Below, in pieces: positions 17,944-27,029 of a DNA stretch of 64,000 nt. Position 1 is the first letter of the stretch. Every line of letters starts with the position of its first letter. The notes under the pieces were generated by a model. The model had not been told where the DNA came from. It worked only from the letters and a program-made list of their open reading frames with translations, and ran no database searches. The stretch comes from Vibrio harveyi NBRC 15634 = ATCC 14126 = KCTC 12724 (GTDB lineage: Bacteria > Pseudomonadota > Gammaproteobacteria > Enterobacterales > Vibrionaceae). The position numbers and the translations under genes were made by a program. The stretch covers positions 1 to 64,000 of the forward strand of contig NZ_BCUF01000009.1 in the NCBI RefSeq assembly GCF_001591145.1, given 5' to 3'.

Positions 17944-18786
17944 TCATTCCGATACACTCGCTTCTGGGTCAAGGCGTTGATTTAACGCCGTGAGTATCGG
18001 ATGAAATACAGCCAACGCTTGTTGCGCTGCAAAAACTGAATCATCAAAGGCCGTCATTTCGATGGCCTTTTTCATCTCTGCGATTTGGTTTTTAACGTCT
18101 TGTGTTAAAGGCAAAGTTTGGAGTTTTTCTATTGCTTTTAAAGCTATCGCTAATGGTTTCGCTTGTACTTGAGCCAAGTCTCGCTTAAATGCCTTGTTTT
18201 TCACCCCTTCCAAATAAACACGATAAGTCGTCAGTTCATCAAATAAAAGAAACGCATCTGCCTGAGTGCCTGAGTTTGGATATGGCACACTGATATGCTC
18301 AGCGATATCTAGTGAAACAGTGAGCTCTATTCCCATGTCTGCACAACGCGATTTCAATACTCGTAATAAGCCTTGTTCATCCATCAAGGTTTGGATCTCA
18401 ATAATGCGCTCTAAATGGTAGTCATTGGAAAGCAGTATGACTTCGATAGCTTGTCCCATTGGACATAACCCACTTTTCAGTAGCTCTTTTGCCGCATTTT
18501 GCATGTTCTGCACGGTATTCAGGGAACGATTCTCGATGATGACTTGCTGATCAGGAAAGTCGATTCCCCTAACCTTGGCTAGCTGACCAAAATACTGATA
18601 CATCGCATCCGCTTCAGAGATCGTTTGACCATGAGTGACCCCTCCACAAAAAACCAATGCCGTCGACTCAAAATCCCATTGGTTTAAAACGGAAACTAAA
18701 GCTTCCACACGTGAGCGCCCTTCAGCACTGAGCTGATCATGCGCCAAACGCTTACCTAGAATGATCACTACCTTGTTTAACTTCAT
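17944..18786 (-). CDS. YdcF-like DUF218 protein
   Basis: A 280-residue cytoplasmic protein with the DUF218/YdcF-type fold near its N-terminus: VVIILGKRLAHDQLSAEGRSRVEAL, then FCGGVTHGQTISEADAMYQYF, then ENRSLNTVQNMQNA and LLSNDYHLERIIEI. These are the usual nucleotide-binding-like motifs of the family. Members bind S-adenosylmethionine or act in envelope metabolism, but the reaction is not established. The C-terminal 100 residues are helical and unassigned. Confidence 0.75.
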   Translation of the reverse strand: MKLNKVVIILGKRLAHDQLSAEGRSRVEALVSVLNQWDFESTALVFCGGVTHGQTISEADAMYQYFGQLAKVRGIDFPDQQVIIENRSLNTVQNMQNAAKELLKSGLCPMGQAIEVILLSNDYHLERIIEIQTLMDEQGLLRVLKSRCADMGIELTVSLDIAEHISVPYPNSGTQADAFLLFDELTTYRVYLEGVKNKAFKRDLAQVQAKPLAIALKAIEKLQTLPLTQDVKNQIAEMKKAIEMTAFDDSVFAAQQALAVFHPILTALNQRLDPEASVSE

Positions 18787-18930
18787 TACCGAGATCTCAA
18801 TTACTCATACTTTCGCGAACAATTTGTATACAAAAATTTGCTTTGCCAATACTCTTTCAGGCATTAACATCTAATTAACAATGTCGTTCTAGAGACCTTG
18901 ACAAAGGTCCGCAAAGAAAGGAAGTCAATT

Positions 18931-20301
18931 ATGCTGTCGATTTTCGATATTTTTAAGGTCGGTGTCGGTCCTTCTAGCTCCCACACCAATGGTCCTATGC
19001 TCGCAGGTTACCATTTCACTCAATTGCTTAGCGACTCTATGGCGAAAGTGCACAAGGTGCAAGTCGACCTTTACGGCTCTTTATCGCTCACCGGTAAAGG
19101 ACACCACACGGATCGTGCTACCGTCTTAGGGCTAATGGGTAATAAACCCGACACTATCAAGATGACGAGCGCGAAAAGCGCGCTACAACATACCATTGAA
19201 CACGGCACGCTCTCTGTCGCAGGTGTTCATGAAATCGTGTTTAGTTATGAGCACGATATCGTCTTCCACAGCGATAACCTTCCTCTTCATGAAAACGGCA
19301 TGACCATCACGGCTTTTGATGCTGCTGGTGAGCAAGTGGCGTTTGAAACTTACTATTCCATCGGTGGTGGCTTTATTGCCACTGCAGCCGAGCTAGAAAA
19401 CGGTGGCAATGAGGCAGAAATCCAAGTTGCTTATCCTTTCACGTCTGCTGACGAGATGTTAGAAAAAGCAGAGCAAAACGGCTTTAGCTTAGGGGGGATG
19501 ATCCTTCAAAACGAATTGGCTTTCCGTGAGCAAGAAGAGATCGACCAAAAAGCAGAACAGATCTGGAAAGTAATGTCGTTGTGTATGCAACGTGGCTTTG
19601 ACACCGAAGGCATTCTTGAAGGTGGGTTAAACGTCACACGCCGAGCGCCTAACCTACTCAAAAAGCTTGAAGCTAACGCAGCAGTAGAGAACGATCCAAT
19701 GGAGATCATGGATTGGATAAACCTATTTGCTTTCGCAGTAAGTGAAGAAAACGCGGCTGGCGGTCAGGTGGTCACATCACCAACCAACGGCGCTGCTGGC
19801 GTCATCCCCGCGGTGCTCATGTACTACCATCGTTTCATCAAAGAGCTCGACAACAAACAACTGAAAGACTTCTTAGCTGTGGCTGGGGCGATTGGTATCT
19901 TGTACAAAACCAACGCTTCGATTTCTGGTGCAGAAGTCGGATGCCAGGGAGAAGTCGGCGTTTCTTCTTCTATGGCAGCAGCAGGTTTAACCGCACTGCG
20001 TGGTGGCAGCAACGAGCAAATCTGCATTGCTGCTGAGATTGCTATGGAGCATTCACTTGGCATGACTTGTGATCCAATTGGCGGTTTGGTTCAAGTTCCG
20101 TGCATCGAGCGAAACGCGATGGGCGCAATGAAAGCCATCAATGCATCACGCATGGCGTTAAAACGCACTAGCAAATGTCTTATTTCATTAGATAAAGTTA
20201 TCGAAACCATGTACCAGACAGGTAAAGACATGAACAAGAAATATCGTGAGACGTCACTCGGCGGTCTGGCAGTGATTCACATGGCACCACCTTGCGAATA
20301 G
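18931..20301 (+). CDS. sdaA: L-serine ammonia-lyase (iron-sulfur type)
   Basis: Converts L-serine to pyruvate and ammonia. The product has 456 residues, the usual single-chain length, with the beta-domain opening MLSIFDIFKVGVGPSSSHTNGPM and the alpha domain carrying the cysteines expected to hold the 4Fe-4S cluster (GAEVGCQGEVG, MTCDPIGGLVQVPCIERNAM). The start at 18931 follows AAGGAAG. The TTG frame from 18898 adds an unlikely 11 residues. A hairpin terminator lies 40 bases downstream. It is followed by a transporter gene, suggesting serine or peptide use. SdaA versus SdaB cannot be decided here. Confidence 0.93.
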   Translation: MLSIFDIFKVGVGPSSSHTNGPMLAGYHFTQLLSDSMAKVHKVQVDLYGSLSLTGKGHHTDRATVLGLMGNKPDTIKMTSAKSALQHTIEHGTLSVAGVHEIVFSYEHDIVFHSDNLPLHENGMTITAFDAAGEQVAFETYYSIGGGFIATAAELENGGNEAEIQVAYPFTSADEMLEKAEQNGFSLGGMILQNELAFREQEEIDQKAEQIWKVMSLCMQRGFDTEGILEGGLNVTRRAPNLLKKLEANAAVENDPMEIMDWINLFAFAVSEENAAGGQVVTSPTNGAAGVIPAVLMYYHRFIKELDNKQLKDFLAVAGAIGILYKTNASISGAEVGCQGEVGVSSSMAAAGLTALRGGSNEQICIAAEIAMEHSLGMTCDPIGGLVQVPCIERNAMGAMKAINASRMALKRTSKCLISLDKVIETMYQTGKDMNKKYRETSLGGLAVIHMAPPCE

Positions 20302-20675
20302 CATACTTTATTTCAGCGTTTGCTAATTAATATTTTTCATTGTTGGCGGATGAAATTCCGCCAACGTCTTTATTCCTGCATAAAAATCACGCTATCTCCC
20401 ACCTCACTCTCGACTGCTTATTATTTCAACGTCTTTTCAAAACCTTAAAAATCACTAAAGAATAATAGTCTTATAAAATGTTATTTTTTAGTCATTTATT
20501 CACATAATTCCTAGTTGATCTAGAACAATACATTAGCAAGGCAAACGTTTCGCATTAGAAAATTTAGTGCATTAAATTCGTTTTATGCGACAATTGTTTC
20601 AATATGTAACATAGCGTTTAAGTAACATTTAACAGAAATAATAACTACCTTTCTCGCAATAGTGAGTATTTAATT
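20302..20675. other. Intergenic region between sdaA and the POT-like transporter gene
   Basis: 374 bases. It begins with the sdaA terminator at 20342-20372. The rest is AT-rich upstream DNA for the transporter gene. No open frame or clear operator is seen. Confidence 0.5.
20342..20372 (+). terminator. Terminator after sdaA
   Basis: GTTGGCGGA (20342-20350) pairs perfectly with TCCGCCAAC (20357-20365), followed by GTCTTTATT. The T tract is modest. Confidence 0.7.
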
Positions 20676-22160
20676 ATGTGGAATAAACTAAATAAATCTA
20701 TGATGTTCTGCCAAATGATGTTTGGCTTATCATTCTACGGCGTGTTAGTCAGTCTAACGCGTTTTTTCTTAGAGGATCTGAATTACAACGAAGCTGATAC
20801 CATGATGATCGTGGGTGCCTTTTCTGCGATTGGTCCCCTATTTGCGATTGCTGGCGGTTTCATCGCTGACAAATTTTTAGGAGCTTACCGTTCTCTATCG
20901 ATTGCCTTCCTAGCATTCGCATCTGGTTACGCGCTGCTTGTTCTTGGTGCTTCGGCTACCAACGTACCACTGTCTATGTGTGGTATCGCACTAGCAAGCT
21001 ACGGTCGTGGTTTGATGTCACCTTCCTACCCTAGCTTGTACAAACGTACCTTTAAGTCTCAAGAAGACTTTGAGAAAGGCTATCCAATCAACTACTCAGT
21101 GAACAACGTAGGCGCCTTCCTAGGTCAATACCTGTTCCCAATGATTGTATTGGTGATTGGCTTTAATGGCGGTTTCACCATCTCTGCAGTAATGGCAGGC
21201 GCAGCACTGGTTATGCTACTTGTGTTCCGCAAAGGCTTGGTTGGTGTCGCATCAGATCTAGACAAACAAACCGTTAGCATCAAAAACTGGATCTTCTTTG
21301 CTCTTATTTCTGTGGCGATGATTGCGTTGGTATTCTTCATGTTCTCAAACATGGATATCGGTCAAAACATCGTTTACGCCATTGGTGGTGCAGCAATTCT
21401 TTACTTTGTTTCTTTGATGTTGAAAGCAAGCAAAGCGGAATCATTGAAGATGGGTACCATCCTTATCGTAACCTTCCTAACCACGTGTTTCTTCGTTTAC
21501 TACGGTCAAATGATGACTTCAATGAACATGGTGGCGATCAACACACTAAAAGGTTCCCTATTTGGCTTTATTCCACTAGAACCTGAAGCTGCAATGGCGA
21601 TGAACCCGCTATGGTGCATGGTTGGTGGTCCTATCGTAGCTGGCTTCTTTGGTGTGCTAGAAAAACGCGATATTCACCTATCTACAGCAACTAAAATTGC
21701 GTTGGCATTCGTGCTAACAGCGATTGCTTTCGGCATCCTAACCTTCGCTGTAACCACAGTGGGCGAAGACGTAATCATCATGCCTGAGATCTTCCTAGCG
21801 ATTCACTTCTTCCAAGCAATTGCAGAAGTGATTGTAGGATCAATGGTCGTTGCATTTATCCTATCGGTTGCACCGAAGCACATTGAAAACTTCTCAGTAA
21901 GCTTGTTCTCTGTTGCTATCGCGCTGAGTGGTATTGTTGGTGCTGCATTCTCGACTTCTATCGCTCTAGAAAAAGGGCAAGAAATCACCCAAGAAATCGT
22001 ACAACACGTCTACGGTGATTACTTCCAATTGCTAACCGTGCTCGCTGTTGTAATGGTTGCTATCGCACTAGGTGCTTCTTTCATCATCCGCAAAATGCTT
22101 GAAGCTGCCAAACGCAGTGAAGCTGAATTGGAAATGGTTGAGGCTAACGCACAAAACTAA
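20676..22160 (+). CDS. POT/PTR2-like proton-coupled transporter
   Basis: A 494-residue inner-membrane protein with about 12-14 helices. The N-terminal half fits the peptide-transporter (POT) branch of the major facilitator superfamily: FYGVLVSLTRFFLEDLNYNEADTMMIVGAFSAIGPLFAIAGGFIADKFLGAYRS, and later INYSVNNVGAFLGQYLFP, which corresponds to the PTR2 signature region. The ExxERFxYYG motif of true di/tripeptide carriers is reduced to FGLSFYG, so proton coupling or substrate may differ. Its place just after sdaA suggests serine or small-peptide uptake, which is inference. Confidence 0.8.
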   Translation: MWNKLNKSMMFCQMMFGLSFYGVLVSLTRFFLEDLNYNEADTMMIVGAFSAIGPLFAIAGGFIADKFLGAYRSLSIAFLAFASGYALLVLGASATNVPLSMCGIALASYGRGLMSPSYPSLYKRTFKSQEDFEKGYPINYSVNNVGAFLGQYLFPMIVLVIGFNGGFTISAVMAGAALVMLLVFRKGLVGVASDLDKQTVSIKNWIFFALISVAMIALVFFMFSNMDIGQNIVYAIGGAAILYFVSLMLKASKAESLKMGTILIVTFLTTCFFVYYGQMMTSMNMVAINTLKGSLFGFIPLEPEAAMAMNPLWCMVGGPIVAGFFGVLEKRDIHLSTATKIALAFVLTAIAFGILTFAVTTVGEDVIIMPEIFLAIHFFQAIAEVIVGSMVVAFILSVAPKHIENFSVSLFSVAIALSGIVGAAFSTSIALEKGQEITQEIVQHVYGDYFQLLTVLAVVMVAIALGASFIIRKMLEAAKRSEAELEMVEANAQN

Positions 22161-22181
22161 TATTCCTCTTCACCTAAATGC

Positions 22182-22214
22182 AAAAACGGAAGCCAATTGG
22201 CTTCCGTTTTTTTA
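22182..22214. terminator. Bidirectional terminator between the transporter gene and mntH
   Basis: A near-perfect palindrome built on ACGGAAGCC and GGCTTCCGT, with A runs before and T runs after, serves both convergent genes. Confidence 0.88.
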
Positions 22215-22246
22215 TCGACAGAGGTTTGTCGCTTAGCGAGCGTTGG

Positions 22247-23518
22247 CTATGCAGCAAGCGTAAACATCAAATACGCGTTCAATGCCAGTACAAGAGTGAC
22301 GATAACCACACCCGAATAAGATACCCATTTGTTGTTTTTGAACTCGCCCATCAAGCGCTCGCTGTTGGTAAAGATAAGCAGTGGAATAATCGCCAGCGCA
22401 ATACCGAAGCTTAATACCACTTGGCTCATCACCAAAATATCAGTGGTGTTCATACCCAAACCAATCACCACAAATGATGGCGCCATGGTAATGAAGCGGC
22501 GCAACCACATTGGAATAGAGAAGCGTACAAAGCCTTGCATCACGACTTGTCCTGCCATGGTTCCCACTACTGTGGAAGATAAACCCGAAGCAATCAGAGA
22601 CACACCAAATAGCACAGAGGCAGCTTTACCTACGAGTGGGGTCAGCGTCATGTACGCGGTTTCAATTTCTGCTACATGCTGGTTACCAGAGTAATGGAAA
22701 ACAGCTGCTGCCATCGCCACAATAGCGATATTCACAAAGCCCGCTATTACCATCGCAATCAACACGTCAAAACGAGTAGTACGAAGACGTGTTTTCGTAC
22801 TTTCACCATAGTTGTTTTTGAACAATGCCGAGTGAAGGTATATCACGTGAGGCATCACAGTTGCGCCTAAAATGCCTGCCGCAAGGTAGATTTGGTGCGA
22901 GTTAGTAAATGTTGGGGTTAACAAACCTTTTGCCATCTCACCGCCAGCGGGGTGAGCGAAGAACAATTCCGCAATGTAGATAACCGCAACCAGCATCAGA
23001 AGCGAACCAATCACCACCTCTAGCGGCTTTTGACCTTTCTGGTTAAGCGTCAGAATCATCACTGTCGCAACGGCAGTGATCAACGCCCCTTCCATCAAAC
23101 TGATACCAAAGACAAGCTGAAAGCCGACTGCTGCACCAATAAATTCCGCTAGGTCAGTTGCTATCGCTATGATTTCAGCCTGAATCCAATAGAAACTCAC
23201 TGCCCATTTATTAGGTAGATGGTCGCGTAAGTGTTCTGCGAGGTTTTTGCCTGTAACAATGCCAAGTTTAGCGGACAAATACTGAATCAACATCGCCATG
23301 AGGTTTGCCCAAAGCACAACCCAAAGCAGTTGATAGCCGAATGAAGATCCCGATTCAATATTCGTTGCAAAGTTACCTGGGTCAATGTAACCAATTGCAG
23401 CAATAAACGCTGGACCTAACATGAGTAACTTGCGTTTTATTTTGTTAAAGGCTGACGCGTTTTGTGCCGCCGTTGTTTGTATCGCTGTCGCGTGTAAATT
23501 ATTGGACGTACCATTCAT
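22247..23518 (-). CDS. mntH: Nramp-family divalent metal transporter (MntH-like)
   Basis: A proton-coupled Mn(II)/Fe(II) importer of the inner membrane. The 423-residue protein has the Nramp helix-1 metal site DPGNFATN and the helix-6 motif [11 protein letters not shown], with about 11 helices. The start MNGTSNN at 23518 has GAGG upstream, and the longer frame to 23560 runs toward the operator. A Fur-type box lies about 50 bases upstream, so repression by iron is likely. MntR control cannot be excluded. Confidence 0.92.
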   Translation of the reverse strand: MNGTSNNLHATAIQTTAAQNASAFNKIKRKLLMLGPAFIAAIGYIDPGNFATNIESGSSFGYQLLWVVLWANLMAMLIQYLSAKLGIVTGKNLAEHLRDHLPNKWAVSFYWIQAEIIAIATDLAEFIGAAVGFQLVFGISLMEGALITAVATVMILTLNQKGQKPLEVVIGSLLMLVAVIYIAELFFAHPAGGEMAKGLLTPTFTNSHQIYLAAGILGATVMPHVIYLHSALFKNNYGESTKTRLRTTRFDVLIAMVIAGFVNIAIVAMAAAVFHYSGNQHVAEIETAYMTLTPLVGKAASVLFGVSLIASGLSSTVVGTMAGQVVMQGFVRFSIPMWLRRFITMAPSFVVIGLGMNTTDILVMSQVVLSFGIALAIIPLLIFTNSERLMGEFKNNKWVSYSGVVIVTLVLALNAYLMFTLAA

Positions 23519-23565
23519 GAGCGTATTCCCCTCTCGTCGATAGAGAAAATCATACGCCAACCTAA

Positions 23566-23580
23566 ATGAGAATCAATATC
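23566..23580. promoter_or_regulatory. Fur box upstream of mntH
   Basis: TGAGAATCAATATCA matches the 7-1-7 Fur consensus TGATAATNATTATCA at all but two positions. It is extended by AA and TT on either side and lies 48 bases upstream of the mntH start. Confidence 0.8.
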
Positions 23581-23685
23581 ATTTGGGTGCACAAAAATGG
23601 TAATTAAGATTTCAACAATTAATTTTCAATTATCGATAAACAAAAGCTATCAGAATAACTTTAAATCTAGAAGTGTCATAAACAA

Positions 23686-23709
23686 CAATGCCGCGTTAAA
23701 CGCGGCATT
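23686..23709 (-). terminator. Terminator of the small secreted protein gene
   Basis: AATGCCGCG and CGCGGCATT pair around TTTAA on the minus strand, followed by GTTGTTTATG. Confidence 0.7.
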
Positions 23710-23732
23710 GAAAGTAAGGAGATTTCGACCAT

Positions 23733-23969
23733 TTAGTCGCGGCGACCGCGAAGTTGGATCGGTTGAGTAGAAGCGTCTGTTTGAATCATAACACCACCAT
23801 AAGCAGCATCATTTCGACCTTTTAGAGTCAGGTTAGAATCTGCGCGTTCCACATCAACTTGGTTAGCTTGGCTTGTTGTCATATCAATGGTACCTGTGTA
23901 TGACCCATCGCCAGCGAATGCCACATTTACTGAACAAACCATTAAGCCTAGTGCGATTAGTTTTTTCAT
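23733..23969 (-). CDS. Small secreted protein of unknown function
   Basis: The 78-residue precursor has a clean Sec signal peptide (MKKLIALGLMVCSVNVAFA) and a mature part of about 59 residues, DGSYTGTIDMTTSQANQVDVE and so on, ending IQLRGRRD. No cysteine remains after cleavage, so it is not a lipoprotein. GAGGTG lies 4 bases before the ATG, and a strong terminator follows. No family was recognised. It is divergent from the LysR gene at 24180. Confidence 0.75.
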   Translation of the reverse strand: MKKLIALGLMVCSVNVAFAGDGSYTGTIDMTTSQANQVDVERADSNLTLKGRNDAAYGGVMIQTDASTQPIQLRGRRD

Positions 23970-24179
23970 ACGTCACCTCTGTTGTTTGTGGTACATCATT
24001 TCGATATAGAAACTTTAGCAACGCCACCCAAGTAGCACGAGGAAAACCCGAATTTACCAAATGGAAATCCCTGTTGGAAAAAGGCTTTTTTGCCATAAAC
24101 TTAGAATTGACCATTCCCTGTCTTTCCGCTGTTGAGGCAGCGCTATGATGCCGTAGCAAACGTTGGCTGGAGTAAAAGA

Positions 24180-25070
24180 ATGACAATCAATCTAGATATG
24201 CAGAACGTCTTGGTAATAAAGCGCATGTACGATCTGCGCAACGTTCGCTTGGTCGCGGAATCAATGGGAAAAACCTCCGGCGCCATCAGCAAAAACCTCA
24301 CTAAAATGAAAGCGCAACTGGACGATCCTCTGTTCATTCAAACCAAAAATGGATTTGAACCAACCTCATTTGTGGAAGCCAATATGCCTCATTTCGAGCA
24401 AATCTTGGCGAGCGCAGATGCAATCAAACCCCAAGAGTTTTCCCCGCCGCTTTATACTGGCGATGTTGCAATCTACGCCAACACACTTTTTTGGGATCGT
24501 TTTGGCGATAAACTTTACCTAGAGTTGCTCAAGCAAGCGCCGCATGCCAATTATGCATTTTTAAGGTGGGGGGCTGATGCTCGCAATCGCATCATTGACG
24601 GTGAGAACGCCATTGCTATTCATTACTTTGATGAAGATCTACCTCAATCCATCGCACAAAAAGAATTGGGAAAAGGCAAAGCGGTATTCTTTGTACGCAA
24701 AGATCATCCTGCCAAGGACTTCCAATCATTGGGCGATTATACCTTTGTTTTGTTCAAGACGCCTGGTTGGAACGATCATAAATACCCACTTTTGGATCGC
24801 TTAAAAAACATCGGCTTTCATGTTGATCCAAAAGTTGAGATTGAACATCCTGCCATGATTCACAGCATCATCATGAACACCGACCATTTCGGTATTACGA
24901 TGAGTGGTAACGTTCCTGAATCATGTCGTAGCATCGAACTTCCAAATGGTTTAGAGCTCGGCGTGAGCTTTGTGATGAGCTGCCGACGTTCTCAGCAGCA
25001 CGACCCACAAAACCAATGGCTGTTTAGTGTGATTCAATCCATCATCAAAAGGCACACCAAGCCAGACTAA
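24180..25070 (+). CDS. LysR-family regulator with divergent N-terminus
   Basis: A 296-residue transcription regulator. The N-terminal winged helix-turn-helix is recognisable (MYDLRNVRLVAESMGKTSGAISKNLTKMKAQLDDPLFIQTKNGFEPT). It resembles the NodD/LeuO-type DPLFxRT arrangement more than the usual LFxR one. A periplasmic-binding-like effector domain follows (about 90-290). GGAG lies 9 bases before the chosen ATG. The 3' end overlaps the convergent phosphotransferase gene by 4 bases. The target is unknown. Confidence 0.82.
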   Translation: MTINLDMQNVLVIKRMYDLRNVRLVAESMGKTSGAISKNLTKMKAQLDDPLFIQTKNGFEPTSFVEANMPHFEQILASADAIKPQEFSPPLYTGDVAIYANTLFWDRFGDKLYLELLKQAPHANYAFLRWGADARNRIIDGENAIAIHYFDEDLPQSIAQKELGKGKAVFFVRKDHPAKDFQSLGDYTFVLFKTPGWNDHKYPLLDRLKNIGFHVDPKVEIEHPAMIHSIIMNTDHFGITMSGNVPESCRSIELPNGLELGVSFVMSCRRSQQHDPQNQWLFSVIQSIIKRHTKPD

Positions 25071-25918
25071 AATTTGATTTCTCCCAATACGCCCAAAGTA
25101 ATCGCTTGGTGGTGTTTATTGAGGTATTCAATATCTTGTAAATAAGCCGTATGGTGACAATCTTCCATATTGGCTTGAAACTGGGCATCACCATTGGCTG
25201 CCAACGTGCGCATGTGATCAACTAACGCCGTTAAGCGCAACGTCATTACCTCCACCAACTCTTCGCGTTCTAATCGGGAGCAGCCATAGGCATCACAAAA
25301 GATTTTGGCTCGTCGAATTTGTTCTTCTAACGTACCCATCTTGTCATCTTCATCAGTCTTAAATGGCGCCCAACCGTATATAGAAAAAGCAATATCCCAA
25401 ATTCGCGGCGCAGGATGAGCGGTATCGAAATCAAACACGCCGATCACGACATCCCCATCTAAAGCCACGTTATAAGGCATGAAATCACCGTGACAAATCA
25501 CTTCTTGCGGCGAGCGAGCTGGCAACATCCAATGATGAACATCTTGATCATGCTGTTTAAGGAAACTCTCCGACGCATCATGATAACAACGGAGCAGATT
25601 TGCGGCAGATTTCAACGCAGTGAGCGAAGCAATCGGTCCTTCTAACGGGTAGTTATAGCTGTCACCCTCAACAAAGGTCAGCAACTCTTTCCCGCCCTCA
25701 ATCGACACTGCTTTTGGACATGCAGTAAAACCATGTTGATGAAGATGTTGGAGTAATTGATGGACGGTCATCGTCCAGTAGCTAGCAGGCCTACTGACCA
25801 AATTACCTTTACGATAAATGGCATTATCCCTGCCCCCTTCTAACGCTTCCATTACTGCTCCTTGATAACCAGAGCGCATGCTCTGTGAGTGATGACGACA
25901 TGAAACGTACTCTGTCAT
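25067..25918 (-). CDS. APH-family phosphotransferase
   Basis: A 283-residue cytoplasmic kinase-like protein of the aminoglycoside/choline phosphotransferase superfamily. The catalytic loop HGDFMPYN (His143, Asp145, Asn150) and the metal-binding VFDFD (Asp163, Asp165) are both intact, followed by WDIAFSIYGWAPF. The substrate is unknown; nothing specific points to antibiotic resistance. It stands alone and overlaps the convergent LysR gene end by 4 bases. Confidence 0.85.
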   Translation of the reverse strand: MTEYVSCRHHSQSMRSGYQGAVMEALEGGRDNAIYRKGNLVSRPASYWTMTVHQLLQHLHQHGFTACPKAVSIEGGKELLTFVEGDSYNYPLEGPIASLTALKSAANLLRCYHDASESFLKQHDQDVHHWMLPARSPQEVICHGDFMPYNVALDGDVVIGVFDFDTAHPAPRIWDIAFSIYGWAPFKTDEDDKMGTLEEQIRRAKIFCDAYGCSRLEREELVEVMTLRLTALVDHMRTLAANGDAQFQANMEDCHHTAYLQDIEYLNKHHQAITLGVLGEIKF

Positions 25919-26038
25919 CTTAGCACCCGAACTTTGGTCATGACGGTTGATAATGTTTCAGATTGTTAGCTCTATCTCAGTTCGTGCTCATCTTGTCATT
26001 TTGCCCCCCGATAGCCTGAAAATCGCTTGGACATCTGG

Positions 26039-26914
26039 TTACGCCTGTAAGCTTTTTACTAGCCATTGAGTAAAGGCTTTGACATGCGGCTTCTCGCCAC
26101 AACGAACGATCATATGATGCGCGCCTCGGCTTGGCATTGACCAATGACCTACTTGGACCAAAGTACCTTGTTGAAGATGATCTTCTACTAACAAGTCGCG
26201 CACTAATAAGACACCGAGCTGATTCACCGCTGCCTCAATAGCCAACAAAGAATGTTCAAATTCTCCCGCTAACTTTACGCTCCCTCCTTCGTGCCCTTGG
26301 TACGCAAACCAACCTTGCCATGTTTCCTGATAGCCACCAGTCGCAAGTTTCGGCAAACGGACAAGATCAACCAGATCAGAAACGGGATTTAGTAAAAGAA
26401 ACCCCGGACTTGCTACCAAAATCCAGTTCTCTTGCGTGAGTTGCGTTGCGTGTTGCGAAGACCAATCACCATAACCATTAATGATTTCCACATCCGCGAT
26501 GTCGCTATTACTCGGCACTGCATTTGCGGTAGTAGAAACTTTAAAACTCACTTCAGGATACTGGCGATGAAAATCAGCGAGTCGAGGTATCAACCATTGG
26601 GAGCAAAAGCTGTGCGCCACGTGTAACGTTAACTGGGTCTGTTTTTGGCGAGAGAAAAGATGTTGAGTTGCGACGAACAAACTCTGAAATACATTGCTAA
26701 CCACGGGCAAGTAATCGCGTGCTGCTTGGGTCAAAATGAGTTGTGCGCCATTGCGTTCAAACAAAGTGGCATCTAGATACATTTCCAGAGATTTCACTTG
26801 TTGGCTAACCGCTGCACGGGTGACATTGAGCTCTTCAGCCGCTTTAGTAAAGCTGTGCAATCTTGCCGTCGCTTCAAATGCTTTTAAAGAATTGAGTGGG
26901 GGTAAGTTCTGCAT
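26039..26914 (-). CDS. LysR-family regulator, GcvA-like
   Basis: A 291-residue regulator beginning MQNLPPLNSLKAFEATARLHSFTKAAEELNVTRAAVSQQVKSLE, the GcvA-type N-terminus, with a standard effector domain. GGAGC lies 6 bases before this ATG, so the longer frame from 26938 is discarded. It lies downstream of ompA, separated by a strong terminator, so it is its own unit. The target is unknown. Confidence 0.88.
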   Translation of the reverse strand: MQNLPPLNSLKAFEATARLHSFTKAAEELNVTRAAVSQQVKSLEMYLDATLFERNGAQLILTQAARDYLPVVSNVFQSLFVATQHLFSRQKQTQLTLHVAHSFCSQWLIPRLADFHRQYPEVSFKVSTTANAVPSNSDIADVEIINGYGDWSSQHATQLTQENWILVASPGFLLLNPVSDLVDLVRLPKLATGGYQETWQGWFAYQGHEGGSVKLAGEFEHSLLAIEAAVNQLGVLLVRDLLVEDHLQQGTLVQVGHWSMPSRGAHHMIVRCGEKPHVKAFTQWLVKSLQA

Positions 26915-26977
26915 CTGTAGCTCCAAACAAAAGAACACGAAAAGTGTAAGTCAGAGCTGTGACATTTCGATGAAAAC

Positions 26978-27007
26978 AAAAAAGCCAGCGACAAACGCTG
27001 GCTTTTA
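26978..27007. terminator. Terminator after ompA
   Basis: AAAGCCAGCG and CGCTGGCTTT form a ten-pair stem, with A and T runs outside on both sides. It can work in either direction and would end ompA on the minus strand. Confidence 0.88.
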
Positions 27008-27029
27008 GAATCATTAAGCTAATGGTGGA

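Noticed and set aside
25067..25918. APH-type protein as an antibiotic resistance gene
   Set aside because: Only the general kinase motifs are present and there is no mobile context. The superfamily covers many metabolic kinases.
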